This document shows, piece after piece, positions 33,424-44,585 of a stretch of 64,000 nucleotides of DNA. Position 1 is the first letter of the stretch. Every line of letters starts with the position of its first letter. The notes under the pieces are model-generated. The model was not told where the DNA came from. It did no database searches and saw nothing but the letters and a program-made list of their open reading frames with translations. Source of the stretch: Beroe forskalii (Eukaryota > Ctenophora > Nuda > Beroida > Beroidae); contig WFMF01000063.1 in assembly GCA_011033025.1 (NCBI GenBank), positions 1-64,000 on the forward strand. Reading direction: 5' to 3'. Made by a program: the position numbers and the translations under genes.

Positions 33424-34006
33424 TTTTTGAAGCAGCTAGAAATGAATAAGGTTAATCTAAAGTCATATCTATAAAAGTGTATGGGTATATGCAAATTGAT
33501 TTCGTGAAGAAAGATTTCTTTTTAATTCAAATATGGATATATGACAAATATAAAATAATTACTGGATAACAAGTTTCTCATCTAATGATTGGAGTAGAGA
33601 GGGTAGACACTAAACTGTGAATCACCAGTGGTTATCTTGCAGATACAAGGCCCTTTTCCAACTGCATTGAAGTTTTCACATTAGCAGGTGACAAGAGAGA
33701 ACAGAGAGCTAGAGAGGTTTTGGCTCACCTTAACCCCCCCCCCCACAGCTTACCCATATGTTTGCAAACCCATAGCGGTCTGCAAACATATGCATTCCAA
33801 CTGCAAGGCTGGGCCACCCAGAAATCCGGAATGCTAAACATCATAGTTTGGACAGAAAGAGGGAGTGAACATAGATACCAATGGAAGTGGAAGAGATGTG
33901 TGATGCAATTAATGATAAATCATGATTGGGGCTTTGCAACAACTCATCAACTCATCAAATTTTAAGATTCAATTTTTCAGGAAAGTAGGAAAGTGCATCA
34001 ATATAT
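33424..34006. other. upstream region of the small KEN-box gene
   Basis: Contains a c run at about 33,735-33,745 and no exon that I can support. Confidence 0.3.
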
Positions 34007-34406
34007 GGGATCATTCACATATTATGTAATCAATTTTTGGCCAATTTCAACCCCCCCCCCCTCCCCCTCGTAATCAAGTTTACAGTAGTTGTATTGATGG
34101 TAGGACAAAACACCACCTGGACAAAACCCTACCCTGACATAACCCCACCTTAGAGCACAAATTGTGTGATGGGAACGTTCGTGCGAACCCTACGTCCTAA
34201 CCCTAACCGTAACATTGCGTCACAGGATTACGCACAAGCTTCCCTTTCGCGCAATTTGTGCTCTAAGGTGGGGTTATGTCTGGGTGGTGTTTTGTCTGGG
34301 TGGGGTTTTGTCCGCGCACCGTTGTATTTGTTACAATACCATGTAACGTAATCATTTGCAAACCCCCTCTCCCCTCTAGGTGATTATGTAATATGTGAAT
34401 GATCCC
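34007..34406. mobile_element. MITE carrying a second foldback element
   Basis: Outer arms GGGATCATTCACATATTATG (34,007) and its complement ending at 34,406 enclose C-rich tracts. A second element lies inside it at 34,103-34,313. Confidence 0.75.
34103..34313. mobile_element. ~211-bp foldback element (GGACAAAACACCACC arms)
   Basis: About 60 bases at each end are near-perfect complements: GGACAAAAC...ACCTTAGAGCACAAATTG on the left and CAATTTGTGCTCTAAGGT...GTTTTGTCC on the right. The loop holds two CCTAACCCTAACC telomere-like words, too few to mean anything. Confidence 0.8.
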
Positions 34407-35159
34407 TTATGACTTTTTAAAGGCTCAAGAAGATTTCAGGATCAATGGATGTGTCTGGATGAAGGAATGTGCCCACAGGATCAGACACTGTTCCCAAGTA
34501 TTATGGAGAAGGTTTTAAGATCAGGGGATTTGTGTCTGGATCAAAAAATGGGCCCTAGTTCATATGAATGCGTTTACCAGTTCAATAAATTTTTATATGA
34601 ATGAACTTCATATGAACTTCACATGAATTCATATGAACTTCATATGAACTCCACCAAGTTCATATGAACTTCATATGAATTCATATGAATTCATTAAACA
34701 CGGATGAACTAGTTCACCAAAATTTAGTGAACTGAGATGCATATGAATTCATATGAATGAACTAGTTCATTCATATGAACTGCGTTGAACTGGAGTTCAC
34801 CTGAATTCATTGAACTGCGTTGAACTACGTTGAACTGCGTTGAACTGCGTTGAACTGCGTTGAACTGCGTTGAACTGCGTTGAACTGGAGTTCACCTGAG
34901 TTCATTTGAGTTCACCTGAGTTCATGTCACTCAATGGGAATAACATATGTTATTTTGGAAAAACTTAGCTTTGCAACAGAATAGACCTAAACGACTGTAT
35001 GTAACTGTTAGTGTTACCCTACCCTCCACTGCGAGCACTTATTTTACGCAACACGTCCTTCCAAATTTCCAATTCCATTAGCTCATTAGGAATGAGAAAA
35101 TAATAATGTAGATAGAAATGTTATCTGACAGCGGAGGTAGTCAATGACTTGACTCAATG

Positions 35160-36890
35160 ACTGGACTTCATGACTTGATTCGACTCGACGACTCGACTCG
35201 ACGACGCGACTCGACGACTCGACTCGACGACTCGACGACTCGACTCGACTCGACGACTCGACGACTCGACGACTCGACGACTCGACTCGACGACTCGACG
35301 ACTCGACTCGACTCGACTCGACTCGACTCGACTCGACTCGACTCGACTCGACGACTCGACACCTCGACGACTCGACTCGACGACTCGACGACTCGACGAC
35401 GACTCGACGACTCGACTCAACGACTCGACGACGACGACTCGACGACTCGACGACTCGACGACCGACGACTCGACGACTCGACGACTCGACTCGACGACTC
35501 GATGACTCGACGACTCGACACGACTCGACGACGACTCGACGACTCGACTCGACGACTCGACTCGATGACTCGACGACTCGACGACTCGACCGACGACGAC
35601 TCGACGACTCGACGACTCGAGCTCGACGAGTCGAGTCGACGAGTCGACGACTCGACTCGACGAGTCGACGACTCGACGACTCGACGAGACGACGAGTCGA
35701 CGACTCGAGTCGTCGACTCGAGTCGACGACTCGACTCGACGTCGAGTCGAGCGAGTCGACTCGTCGAGTCGACTCGTCGAGTCGAGTCGAGTCGAGACGA
35801 GTCGTCGAGTCGAGTCGTCGAGTCGAGTCGTCGAGTCAGTCGAGTCGAGCGTCGAGTCGTCGAGCCGAGTCGAGTCAGTCGAGTCGAGTCGAGTCGAGTC
35901 GAGTCAAGTCGAGTCGAGTCGAGTCGTCGAGTCGAGTCGTCGAGTCGAGTCGAGTCGAGTCGAGTCGAGTCGAGTCGAGTCGTCGAGTCGAGTCGTCGAG
36001 TCGAGTCGTCGAGTCGAGTCGTCGTCGAGTCGAGTCGTCGAGTCGTCGAGTCGAGTCGAGTCGAGTCGAGTCGTCGAGTCGAGTCGTCGAGTCGTCGAGT
36101 CGAGTCGTCGAGTCGAGTCGTCGAGTCGAGTCGAGTCGTCGAGTCGAGTCGTCGAGTCGTCGAGTCGAGTCGAGAGTCGAGTCGTCGAGTCGTCGAGTCG
36201 AGTCAGAGTCGAGTCGAGTCGAGTCGTCGAGTCGAGTCGTCGAGTCGAGTCGTCGAGTCGAGTCGAGTCGTCGTCGAGTCGAGTCGTCGAGTCGAGTCGT
36301 CGAGTCGTCGAGTCGAGTCGTCGAGTCGAGTCGTCGAGTCGAGTCGTCGAGTCGAGTCGAGTCGTCGAGTCGAGTCGTCGAGTCGAGTCGTCGAGTCGAG
36401 TCGAGTCGAGTCGTCGAGTCGAGTCGTCGAGTCGAGTCGTCGAGTCGAGTCGTCGAGTCGAGTCGTCGAGTCGAGTCGAGTCGCGAGTCGAGTCGTCGAG
36501 TCGAGTCGTCGAGTCGAGTCGAGTCGTCGAGTCGTCGAGTCGAGTCGTCGAGTCGAGTCGTCGAGTCGAGTCGTCGAGTCGAGTCGTCGAGTCGAGTCGT
36601 CGAGTCGAGTCGAGTCGTCGAGTCGAGTCGAGTCGAGTCGTCGAGTCGAGTCGAGTCGTCGAGTCGAGTCGTCGAGTCGAGTCGAGTCGAGTCGTCGAGT
36701 CGTCGAGTCGTCGAGTCGAGTCGTCGAGTCGAGTCGTCCAGTCGAGTCGTCCAGTCGAGTCGTCCAGTCGAGACGTCCAGTCGAGTCGAGTCGTCGAGTC
36801 GAGTCGTTGAGACAAGTCAGAGAGTCGTCAAATCAAGTCGTCGAGTTGAGGCATCGAGTCGATTTGAGTCGTCGAGTCACTGAGTGGTCG
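35160..36890. repeat. TCGA-based satellite with a strand switch
   Basis: Up to about 35,630 the sequence is built from CGACT and CGA words; from there on it is built from the complementary GAGTC and GTC words. The switch passes through CGAGCTCGACGAG. All frames stay open because the words contain no stops, so the long Ser/Arg/Glu/Val- and Asp/Leu/Arg/Ser-rich frames on both strands are not genes. Every word junction carries CpG and the TCGA tetranucleotide. The right end decays at about 36,740-36,890. Confidence 0.9.
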
Positions 36891-37139
36891 TAGAGTGACT
36901 AGAGTTAATTCATGACGTAAGTGAAATTTTTAGTTGTCACGTGACTGTACACTTAACGAGAGTACGAAAAATCGTTTATGGAAGAGCTCAAGACTTGAGT
37001 CTGATTTAACTATTTGATTTTGGAAGCCCTTTTAGTGAAATGGATCAAGATGCAGCTAATTTGGTGAAGTTTAACAGCCTCTTTAAAATTGAAAAAGCCT
37101 TTCAATAGGTGACGTCACTCAGCAGTCAACCGGAATGAG

Positions 37140-37440
37140 AGACTTATCGGGCATAGATCAGAGCAGCAACGCCAAGAGGGCCCATGGTAGCGCCAGTGCG
37201 CCACATCGACGCCAGGGCAGTGCCATGGTAAGCCACGAGGACGCTTGACGCCACGACGAAGCCATGAAGACGCCATGGCTTCACAGTGGCACTGCCATGA
37301 CTGCCATGATGTCACCGTGGCGCCCTTGTGGCTTCATCGTTGCCCAGTAGTGGCGTCCTCGTGGCTTCACCATGGCACTGCCCTGAGCGTCACCGCGGCA
37401 CTGCGGTGCCGCACTGCCGCTCTCGTGGCGTCGCTGATCC
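37140..37440. repeat. GC-rich block of GCCATGG / GTGGCGTC words
   Basis: Words GCCATGG, CAGTGCC/GGCACTG, GAAGCCAC/GTGGCTTC and GACGCC/GGCGTC alternate in both orientations. It is much richer in GC than its surroundings and lies inside the 34.5-37.9 kb complex. Frames across it are not convincing. Confidence 0.65.
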
Positions 37441-37914
37441 ATGTTTTGATCGATCCCCGAAATATCTGTTAAGTTATCATTTTGACCTTCTAGATGAACT
37501 TCGAGATGAATTCGTTGAACTCCGTTGAACTGCGTTGAACTCCGTTGAACTGCGTTGAACTGCGTTGAACTCCGTTGAACTGGAGTCCGCGAGATGAACT
37601 TCCTAGTTCATATGAATTCAAGGCGAACTGGAATGCATATGAGTTCATATGAGTTCATATGCATCTCAGTTCACTAAATTTTGGTGAACTAGTTCATCCG
37701 TGTTTAATGAATTCATATGAGTTCATATGAAGTTCATATGAACTTGGTGGAGTTCATATGAAGTTCATATGAATTCATATGAAGTTCATATGAAGTTCAT
37801 TCATATAAAAATTTATTGAACTGGTAAACGCATTCAAATGAACTCATATGAATTCATATGAATTCATATGAAGTGCGCGGCGACTTCATATGAACTGCAG
37901 TTCACCCAGTATAT

Positions 37915-38340
37915 AGCCTCCCAGGATCTAAAAGACTCTCTCAGGATCAAGGAGACTCTCTCAAGATCATATAAGGGTCTTCCATAGGATCAGGGAGACT
38001 CTCAGGATCAGGGGCTCTCTCAGGATCAAGGCGACTCTCTCAGGATCAAGCATTAAATCCCAGGAAAAAGGACAAAAATCCCAGTCGAAGAATCAATGAG
38101 TGTGATGAAGTAGTCTTTCAGATGAAGGAGTCTTTCCCAGGGTCAAGGAATCTTTCAATGAGCCTCTTCCAATATTATTGTCTCAAGGAGATTCTCTCTG
38201 GATCAAGAAGCCCATCCCAGGATCATAGAGTCTTCCCTATGATCAGAACGACTCTCTCAGGATCAAGGAGACTCTTCTAAGATGAAGAACTCCACCCCAG
38301 GAACAAAGAGTCAGACCTAGGATCAAGAAATGCATCCTGG
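37915..38340 (+). repeat. imperfect array of AGGATCAAGGAGACTCTCTC units
   Basis: About a dozen degenerate ~20-base units, each with AGGATCA and (G)ACTCTCTC, follow the right arm of the inverted repeat. Weak AGGATCA words also flank the left arm at 34,430-34,540. Confidence 0.65.
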
Positions 38341-39914
38341 GAAGAAGGAATTCGGTCCGAATGTTCCAGCTGACCAAAAGTGTATAAACATCAAATAAAA
38401 TTGTCTGTATACACCAATTTAGAATATTGATACTTGAAGAAAAATAACAGGTATTAAAATTTGAATGATATTGCCAAAGATATAGTGTGTAGTGACATAT
38501 TAACTCAGATTTCAAATTTTCTATACATGATAAAATTTATCAAAATTTTATAAAATATTTCATATTTAAACTTTTTGCTGCATATCACGATGAATGACGT
38601 TAGAGTGCGCGGCGCAACTTGAATACAAATCTCGAAGTCGCGGCGTCAAATAGTGTGCAGTGTGTGTGGCGCTTCCCTACGGCCTACGTTTCCCCTAACC
38701 AGGGCACTCTGTGCGCGTAACCAGGGTCCTGTTTAATAGGGCAATATTTCTGGATCATAAACTAAAGTGTCCATATTTCTAAAACAAAGTCAGTCAATGT
38801 TGTCGTACGATGTATGACCCGCTGACACCAGCCGCGAAGCGGCTGGCGTCAGCGCGGCGCGCGGCGCGGCGCTGATTCTCGAGAGGGTCTGTCAACGCCA
38901 GACAAAGTCAATGTTGCATTGTACTGTTGCAAGAACTTTCAATCAAATTAACATTCAAGCAAACTAAAAATCATATAATTATTTTTTTTTGACATTTATT
39001 CGAATTTATTTAATTATTTCTGCTCAGACTCCCTGTGACTCATTTTTCTCAGAGCTGAACAATGCAAAACACATTCCAACAATCAATGAATTCAGAATTA
39101 TTCACATGTTAATTTATTCATTTTTAGTTGCAGTTTTACTGAAGGTGTTTTTTATAATGATGTTAAATGGGCACCTGTGTTCAAAGGTGTGTAAAGAATG
39201 TAAACAAACATGATTGATATATTGTCTTTGTGAGCAGTGATGGTTAAATACCATAACTCTTAAACTAAACTAAACTAAACTGGGGGTACCTTGTGAAGGT
39301 ATGAAATAATAGTGAAGTATTAGACAGTGGAATTTTTATTCTATTTTGGACACCTTGGATATAAGGTGTGGAAACGAAGGATGAAGTTTATTAGCTTATT
39401 TTAATAGAGTAAATCGTGTTACTTTATAGTAAAATCATTATATTATATTATTATATTAAACTAATATGTGATCAGTGATGTCCCATCCACCATTAAAATT
39501 GAATCCTAAATGTTATTTAATTTTTTAATCAAGACATCCATCTGCAAAACCTACCAGTTTACAACATAATTATTTTAAGACTCATCATGGTTAAAGCATA
39601 GATTAAATGCTTTTATTTTTAATTTTGCACAAAAAATAATATTTCCATGCAACAGCTTGATCAATATCAATTGCATGGAGACATGCCTCTAAGCTGGTCA
39701 CCCACTTTTTGACTTGGAGGTTAAGCGGTAGCTGTTTTCACATCTCCACCCAACCATCAACCAACTAAGCAAAAAAGAAATGTGTTACCTTTTCTCTAGT
39801 GCTGTTAATGTTTGCATTCCTGGTGGATGGTATATATTTGTATCCTTAATTAACCAGATTTTATTAGATTTATCATCTAATTCATTCACTTACCAAAGAA
39901 ATCAGTTAATCAGC
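38341..39914. other. non-coding stretch with a strong GC hairpin
   Basis: At 38,821-38,853 GCTGACACCAGCCGC and GCGGCTGGCGTCAGC form a nearly perfect 15-bp stem around GAA, followed by alternating GC to about 38,872. The CCGCGAAGCGG core also occurs at about 5,153. The remainder is AT-rich without a supported exon. Confidence 0.5.
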
Positions 39915-41685
39915 ATGTCTTACCATTTGGAAGCTTTGAGAAGAACGAGAATCCTACAGAGGAAGCGAGATGCTCAGTTTGAGATAGCTGCCAAAAAGGC
40001 TTCTAAGGTTATAACTCCACCAATTCAGCTGCCATTTTTGAGTTAATTGAAAGTTGATATTTCCTGTGTATGTATTTAAAGGTATTATATTAAGGCAATA
40101 GGTAGTGTACTATTTGCATATGGATATTGAGTACTTATACTTGTTAGGATGAAATAACTTAATTACAAGTCTGGTTTTAGAAGTACTTGCTCCCTGCTGC
40201 ACCCCATGAATTGGTGTAGGTACACAGTTTTTCTCATGAAATGATGCTCACAGTTTTTCCCATGAAATGATGCACACAGTTTTTCTCATGAAATGATGCA
40301 CACAGTTTGCCTCATGAACTAGTGCACAGGAATTGCAGGGTGACGAGCTTGAGGAGCATGTGCAGCATCTCTGTAGGGAGGAGACCTTCCCCAGACGAAC
40401 TATCAGCACCCACGAGATACCTCGCTTTGGGTCAGCAGGGGAGGCTATTGCCCAAACTTACAGCTCACAGTGAGTAAAGTTGTCAGGTTGATATAACACT
40501 GTTATTTGAGCTAGTCCCATAGTGGACTAGGTTTATCATGTTCTGTTTCAACCATTATCCCATCTCATTGCTTGTAGTTCTCTGTTTAAGTTAAACATCT
40601 TTGTCAGTTGTAAATCAACATTTCACACGAATATAAATTTTCTGAAATCACAATACCGCCACACCACAATAAAATAAACGTGGTTAACGATTTCTCTTTG
40701 CTTGCTGATACTCAAGTTCCAAAACAAACTTTTCTGTAAAACCAAGACTGTCCAGAGCTGCTGTGATTATAATATAAATCAGTTACTGTGTTGATTATAT
40801 CTGTTTTTAAAACTTGCCTTATGTGATACACTGCACACTGCACACACATCAACGTGCAAATGCAGAATTGAAATAGCCATGCATGTTACGCTAATCCTTC
40901 CAGCTTCATAACTTGTAATGAAATTATGTAATTAGTTCCACTAGTCTTCACAGAGCCAAGAGACTTTTTGTTTTCTAAAGAAATCAGAGGGCATGCTCAT
41001 TTCATGCACTGTCAAGCAATGAAATGTTAGCAACTTTTTTGATAAAAAGCTAATAAAGTAATAAGTAACTGTGGTGTATTAATCATAAAATGATAATCCG
41101 ATAATTTGGGTTAGATTATTAGGAATTACTTGGTAGTTACTTTTGCATGGCAAATTTGTTATTTCATTACAAATTTCTACGTAAATCTATCATTCTAGAA
41201 CTATATTGCTGCTAGGATTACTCAATGAACCTACCATCCTATCATACTCATAGACTAGGACCTTGTAGATTTAATAATTTATCTCGAGACTTTTTTCTTC
41301 TAGAATTTAATCAAGGCAATGAATAAGTCCATCTAAATCTCGGCTGTTATAATATACCTATGTCGCAGTAGCAATGGCCTGCACGGTTATTGGTTATAGC
41401 GCGGTAATATATATTATTAATAACTCTCTTCTCAGAAGAATTGATAATTCCCGTGGGAAGTTATTCACTCTCTTTTGTTCTGTACGGTTACTCCCACGCG
41501 AAGTTATTCACTCCCTTTCTTGGAAAAAATGATTATTCCCATTGGAAGTTATTCACTCACTTTTCAGGAACGATTTGCCTGTAGATAAGGAGTTGTGGGA
41601 TGCCCAGAAGAGACTGAGGAACAGCTGTCTGTACATGGGCCCTTACTACACTGGCCAGGGCAAATGGTCCGGGGAAAACAACTAG
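39915..41685 (+). CDS. 116-residue, three-exon protein of unknown function
   Basis: Exons 39915-40007 (ATG start; donor GTTATA), 40330-40469 (acceptor CACAG; donor GTGAGT) and 41568-41685 (acceptor TTTTCAG; TAG stop) total 351 bases in frame. The protein starts MSYHLEALRRTRILQRKRD, a basic helix, then an acidic stretch (GDELEEHVQHLCREE), PRRTISTHEIPRFGSAG, and ends CLYMGPYYTGQGKWSGENN. No signal peptide or membrane segment. Length and the Tyr/Gly/Trp tail recall small ciliary microtubule inner proteins, but I cannot assign a family. The first donor is non-canonical beyond GT, and 5' exons may exist. Confidence 0.6.
40205..40329 (+). repeat. 27-bp tandem repeat forming the exon 2 acceptor tract
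   Basis: Four units of CACAGTTTTTCTCATGAAAT plus GATG(C)A end at the acceptor GTGCACAG (40,329). Each unit holds a pyrimidine run and a CACAG, so each is acceptor-like. Confidence 0.75.
41430..41567 (+). repeat. ~45-55-bp tandem repeat forming the exon 3 acceptor tract
   Basis: Three units containing ATTCCC...GGAAGTTATTCACTC followed by a CTTTT run; the last one ends in the real acceptor TTTTCAG at 41,567. Confidence 0.7.
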
Positions 41686-43162
41686 TTGAGAGAGTCTGAG
41701 TGTTCGTGTGTTCGTTTACGTGTGAGTGTGTGAGTTGGTTCGTGTGTTCGTTCGTGTGAGTGTGTTTGTGTCGCATGTGTGAGTGTGTCTTACAATAGTA
41801 AAGATTGAGATGTTTAAGTTGCCTACATAATGGTCAAATCGTCATTAACTTGATCTATTACCCCATTCTCCTCGGAGTTACATGATGATTTGAAATGATT
41901 TCTATGCAAGGTATAGATATAATTTTTTTCTTGGAGAGACCTCTAGGACGTAGATGCCGCGAGTTATGAAAAAGCCGTCTGAAATTTCCGTACGACCGCC
42001 ATTTTTATGACGCGCGCACTCAGAAATTTCAGAATGATTATCGTTTCTCGAATTCGCGACACCTGTGTACGGAGGAAAATGCCATCTGGAATGAACGTGT
42101 TTGCATGAACAGTGAACATCAGTGTTTCCTGCGAGACATTATAACACACAGTGTGTCTGAGTGTTGTGAGTGTCAAGATAACATGCATCTGTGTGTGTTT
42201 GAGTGTGTGTCCTGCTGAGGCTGCAGCTGTGAGAAGGATTCCTCTTTCCACGTTTCAAACCATCGTAATGCATGCTATGAATAGTAGAATTATTATTATT
42301 ATTGTGTTAGAGAGTCAGGACTGATTTTTATTAAAGTTTGCAAGGAATTTGCTCGCAGATCATGTATCTTGGCTGGTGTTTTAAAGTTATGAAAAGAATG
42401 TGAATATGTATATCATGTGTAAATAGTCATTTGTATCAAGTCATTTATTTATTTAATATTTTATACATGTGCTATATTAAAAACACGTGTAATAATTTTT
42501 TAAAAATATCTTAAATATCTAATTTAACCATATAAATTCAGTATATTTAAAAAGTTAGATGGGTAGGTTCAAATCGTGTTTGAGATACGTTTAATAATAA
42601 GCCGAGCGTGTTGTAAAATTTATATATTGAATTATTGAATGAGTCTGTAATAAAAATCATTTGTTGATTTACTAAGAATAGACTTTGTCTACTTTGTTTA
42701 TTATATTATTTAGGTGTTACCATGGTAACGCGTTGTTATTATTTACCTCACATCTTTATGAACAGTATGAAACTCATACCACACAAATAAAATTTCTAAA
42801 TCACATAAAGAAGTCAACTAGAGGATATCAAATTCTACATTTCAAAACCTAATACCCTAATATTCTAGTATGCCTTTATGTGCGAATGATCATGAAATTA
42901 AACCGTTCGAGTGGTGTTAATAAAATGAAGAAGTACACATTTTCATTATGCATGAATATTATGAACGCGTATATACTTGCTACTGTACGCCATGGATTTT
43001 ATGAACTGATGAAGGAAATCACACGATGTTAAAACTCTGCCTTCTGCACACACTAAATTGCCGGAATGTATAATGGACTATGGACTTAAACACATGAAAC
43101 TTTATCCTAGGCATGTCTTCATGGGATGAACTGCTGAAGTTTGTTGGGAGACGAGTCTCAGC
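41686..43162. other. 3' UTR and spacer
   Basis: Contains GTGT-rich sequence just after the stop (41,695-41,790), an AATAAA near 42,650 that may end the 39.9-kb gene, and AT-rich spacer. No further exon supported. Confidence 0.4.
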
Positions 43163-43467
43163 TTGAAGCAGCAGCTGCCTCCGCCCCTCCTCTTCCTCCT
43201 CTCCCCTCTTCCACAGACCTCAACCCTCGTGCCTCTTCCACAGACATCCCCCACTTTAACCCAGAAAACCTGCTGATATCCCTCCCTGACGGCACTCCTC
43301 TCTCCATCCTGCCCCCGTCCTACACCCCCGTCTCCTTTCAGCGGCTGGAGTGGAAGAGTGAGCTATCTCCGTCTAGTTTACTCGACTCCCTGGGAGTGGC
43401 ACTGATACCCGAGGATATTGAGGAGAAGAAGGAGGAGGAGGGGAGGGAGACAAGGGAGGGGGCGTGA
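43163..43467 (+). CDS. probable terminal exon of an unrecognised gene
   Basis: About 100 codons of proline- and serine-rich coding sequence after an acceptor-like GAGTCTCAG, ending TGA. The centre (FNPENLLISLPDGTPLSILP and YTPVSFQRLEWKSELSPSSL) looks ordered and conserved in style; the end is a Glu/Lys/Arg run. GC is above that of its surroundings. Alternatively the ATG at 43,113 (MSSWDELLKF) is the start and a 19-base GT...AG segment separates it from this exon, which keeps frame. No family recognised. Confidence 0.45.
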
Positions 43468-43689
43468 CCCGGGGAACGGGGAGAGGTGAGTTTATGTTTT
43501 AGATTTGTCTTAAAATCTCTTGTCTCAGAAATAAGGAAATAATAAAGTAACTTGACTGATCTGAATCTTTGAAATTGTTTTGAGCTGCTATATACCTCGT
43601 GCTCCAAACATCTTAACTTTCCCATGGCTCTATCAAATCATATCTCTCTGATACCTGCATGACACTTTACATGGAATAGTACTGACTTT

Positions 43690-44000
43690 TAACCTCGCGC
43701 ACGAGAAATGGGCGGTTAGAATTCCGTCATGATATGATAATACCGTATAACATGATGTAGTGAGTTGATGACGTTGCACCGCCTATTTCTCGTGTGTGTT
43801 GATGAGATGCTAACGTGAGAACAATAAAGCTTGTAAATGCACTTCCAGCGTACTGAAGCGTGACTCATGGTTCATTATCAAATATCACATTATCACAGAC
43901 TACTACTAATACGCGCTCAGAATGAATAGGCGGTCATAATGACGTCATTTACACTGAGGGCACTGCCAAATTGTTGAAAATAACCGCCTATAATTCGTGC
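43690..44000. repeat. inverted-repeat cluster around AGGCGGT words
   Basis: GCACGAGAAATGGGCGGT (about 43,699) and ACCGCCTATTTCTCGTG (about 43,779) are complements; a second pair, AATAGGCGGTCAT (about 43,926) and AACCGCCTATAATTCGTG (about 43,982), follows. Probably two related MITEs. Confidence 0.55.
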
Positions 44001-44585
44001 GAAGGGTTAGGTGTTGGAACTTTGAATGTGTTCATTTATGTGTGTAGTTATCACTACATTAAATGCATACGAACACTTCATATAAATCACTGGTAGTTAC
44101 GTTAAAGCACTACAGTAGGATGTGATTCTTATTGAATCAAGTTTTATAATCTAAACTGTAAATCACCAACTCAATGAAAGCTTTGAAAGAACTAAAAGCT
44201 ATTAAAAAAATCACAGAAAGGCGCTTTTAAAGTTTTTTGTTTCCTTTTTGTCTTTGTCTTTGTTTTTCCTTTTCTTCTTTTTTCCTTTTCTTTTTCATTT
44301 CGATCAGCTCCTTTTATGTCTAGCAAAACAATGTCACATGCGTCAGGATTAGGCTTTATCCCATCTTTTGACCATTCGCAAGCAAAAAGAAACTGAAACA
44401 CAAAAAGAGCCTCGAGGATCAGAGATTTTTACTCACAATAGGCTTGCCAGATATAACAAAAATCGACCCGCTCAAATAGTAAGGGGTTGGTGTAGGAGTT
44501 TTTCAGAACTTTGCCTGGGTGAATCGACCGATAGTTTGAATCTTTGGCCCGGGAGAAAGACTATTTCTGGAGATCAGAGGTTCAC
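44001..44585. other. non-coding spacer
   Basis: Includes a T/C-rich stretch at 44,225-44,300. No exon supported. Confidence 0.35.

Larger units (their letters stand above)
34555..37850. repeat. ~3.3-kb inverted-repeat complex of palindromic words
   Basis: The left arm (34,555-34,760) and right arm (about 37,630-37,850) are near-exact complements through GAATGCGTTTACCAGTTC, repeated TTCATATGAA palindromes, ACTCCACCAAGTTC, AAACACGGATGAACTAGTTC and CACCAAAATTTAGTGAAC. Next inward on both sides is a TTGAACTGCG 10-mer array (34,785-34,890 and 37,510-37,590), there in the same orientation rather than inverted. Between the arms lie the TCGA satellite and a GCCATGG-word block. No transposase or target duplication is evident. 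Confidence 0.8.

Noticed and set aside
34190..34206. Telomere-like CCTAACCCTAACC words
   Set aside because: Only two to three units, in the loop of a foldback element; not a telomere or interstitial telomere block.
35157..36893. Very long open frames on both strands over the TCGA satellite
   Set aside because: They arise because the CGACT/GAGTC words contain no stop codon; composition is only a few residues and frames are open on both strands.
42568..42581. GGTTCAAATC resembling a tRNA B box
   Set aside because: No matching A box or cloverleaf pairing around it; no tRNA gene could be supported anywhere in the window.
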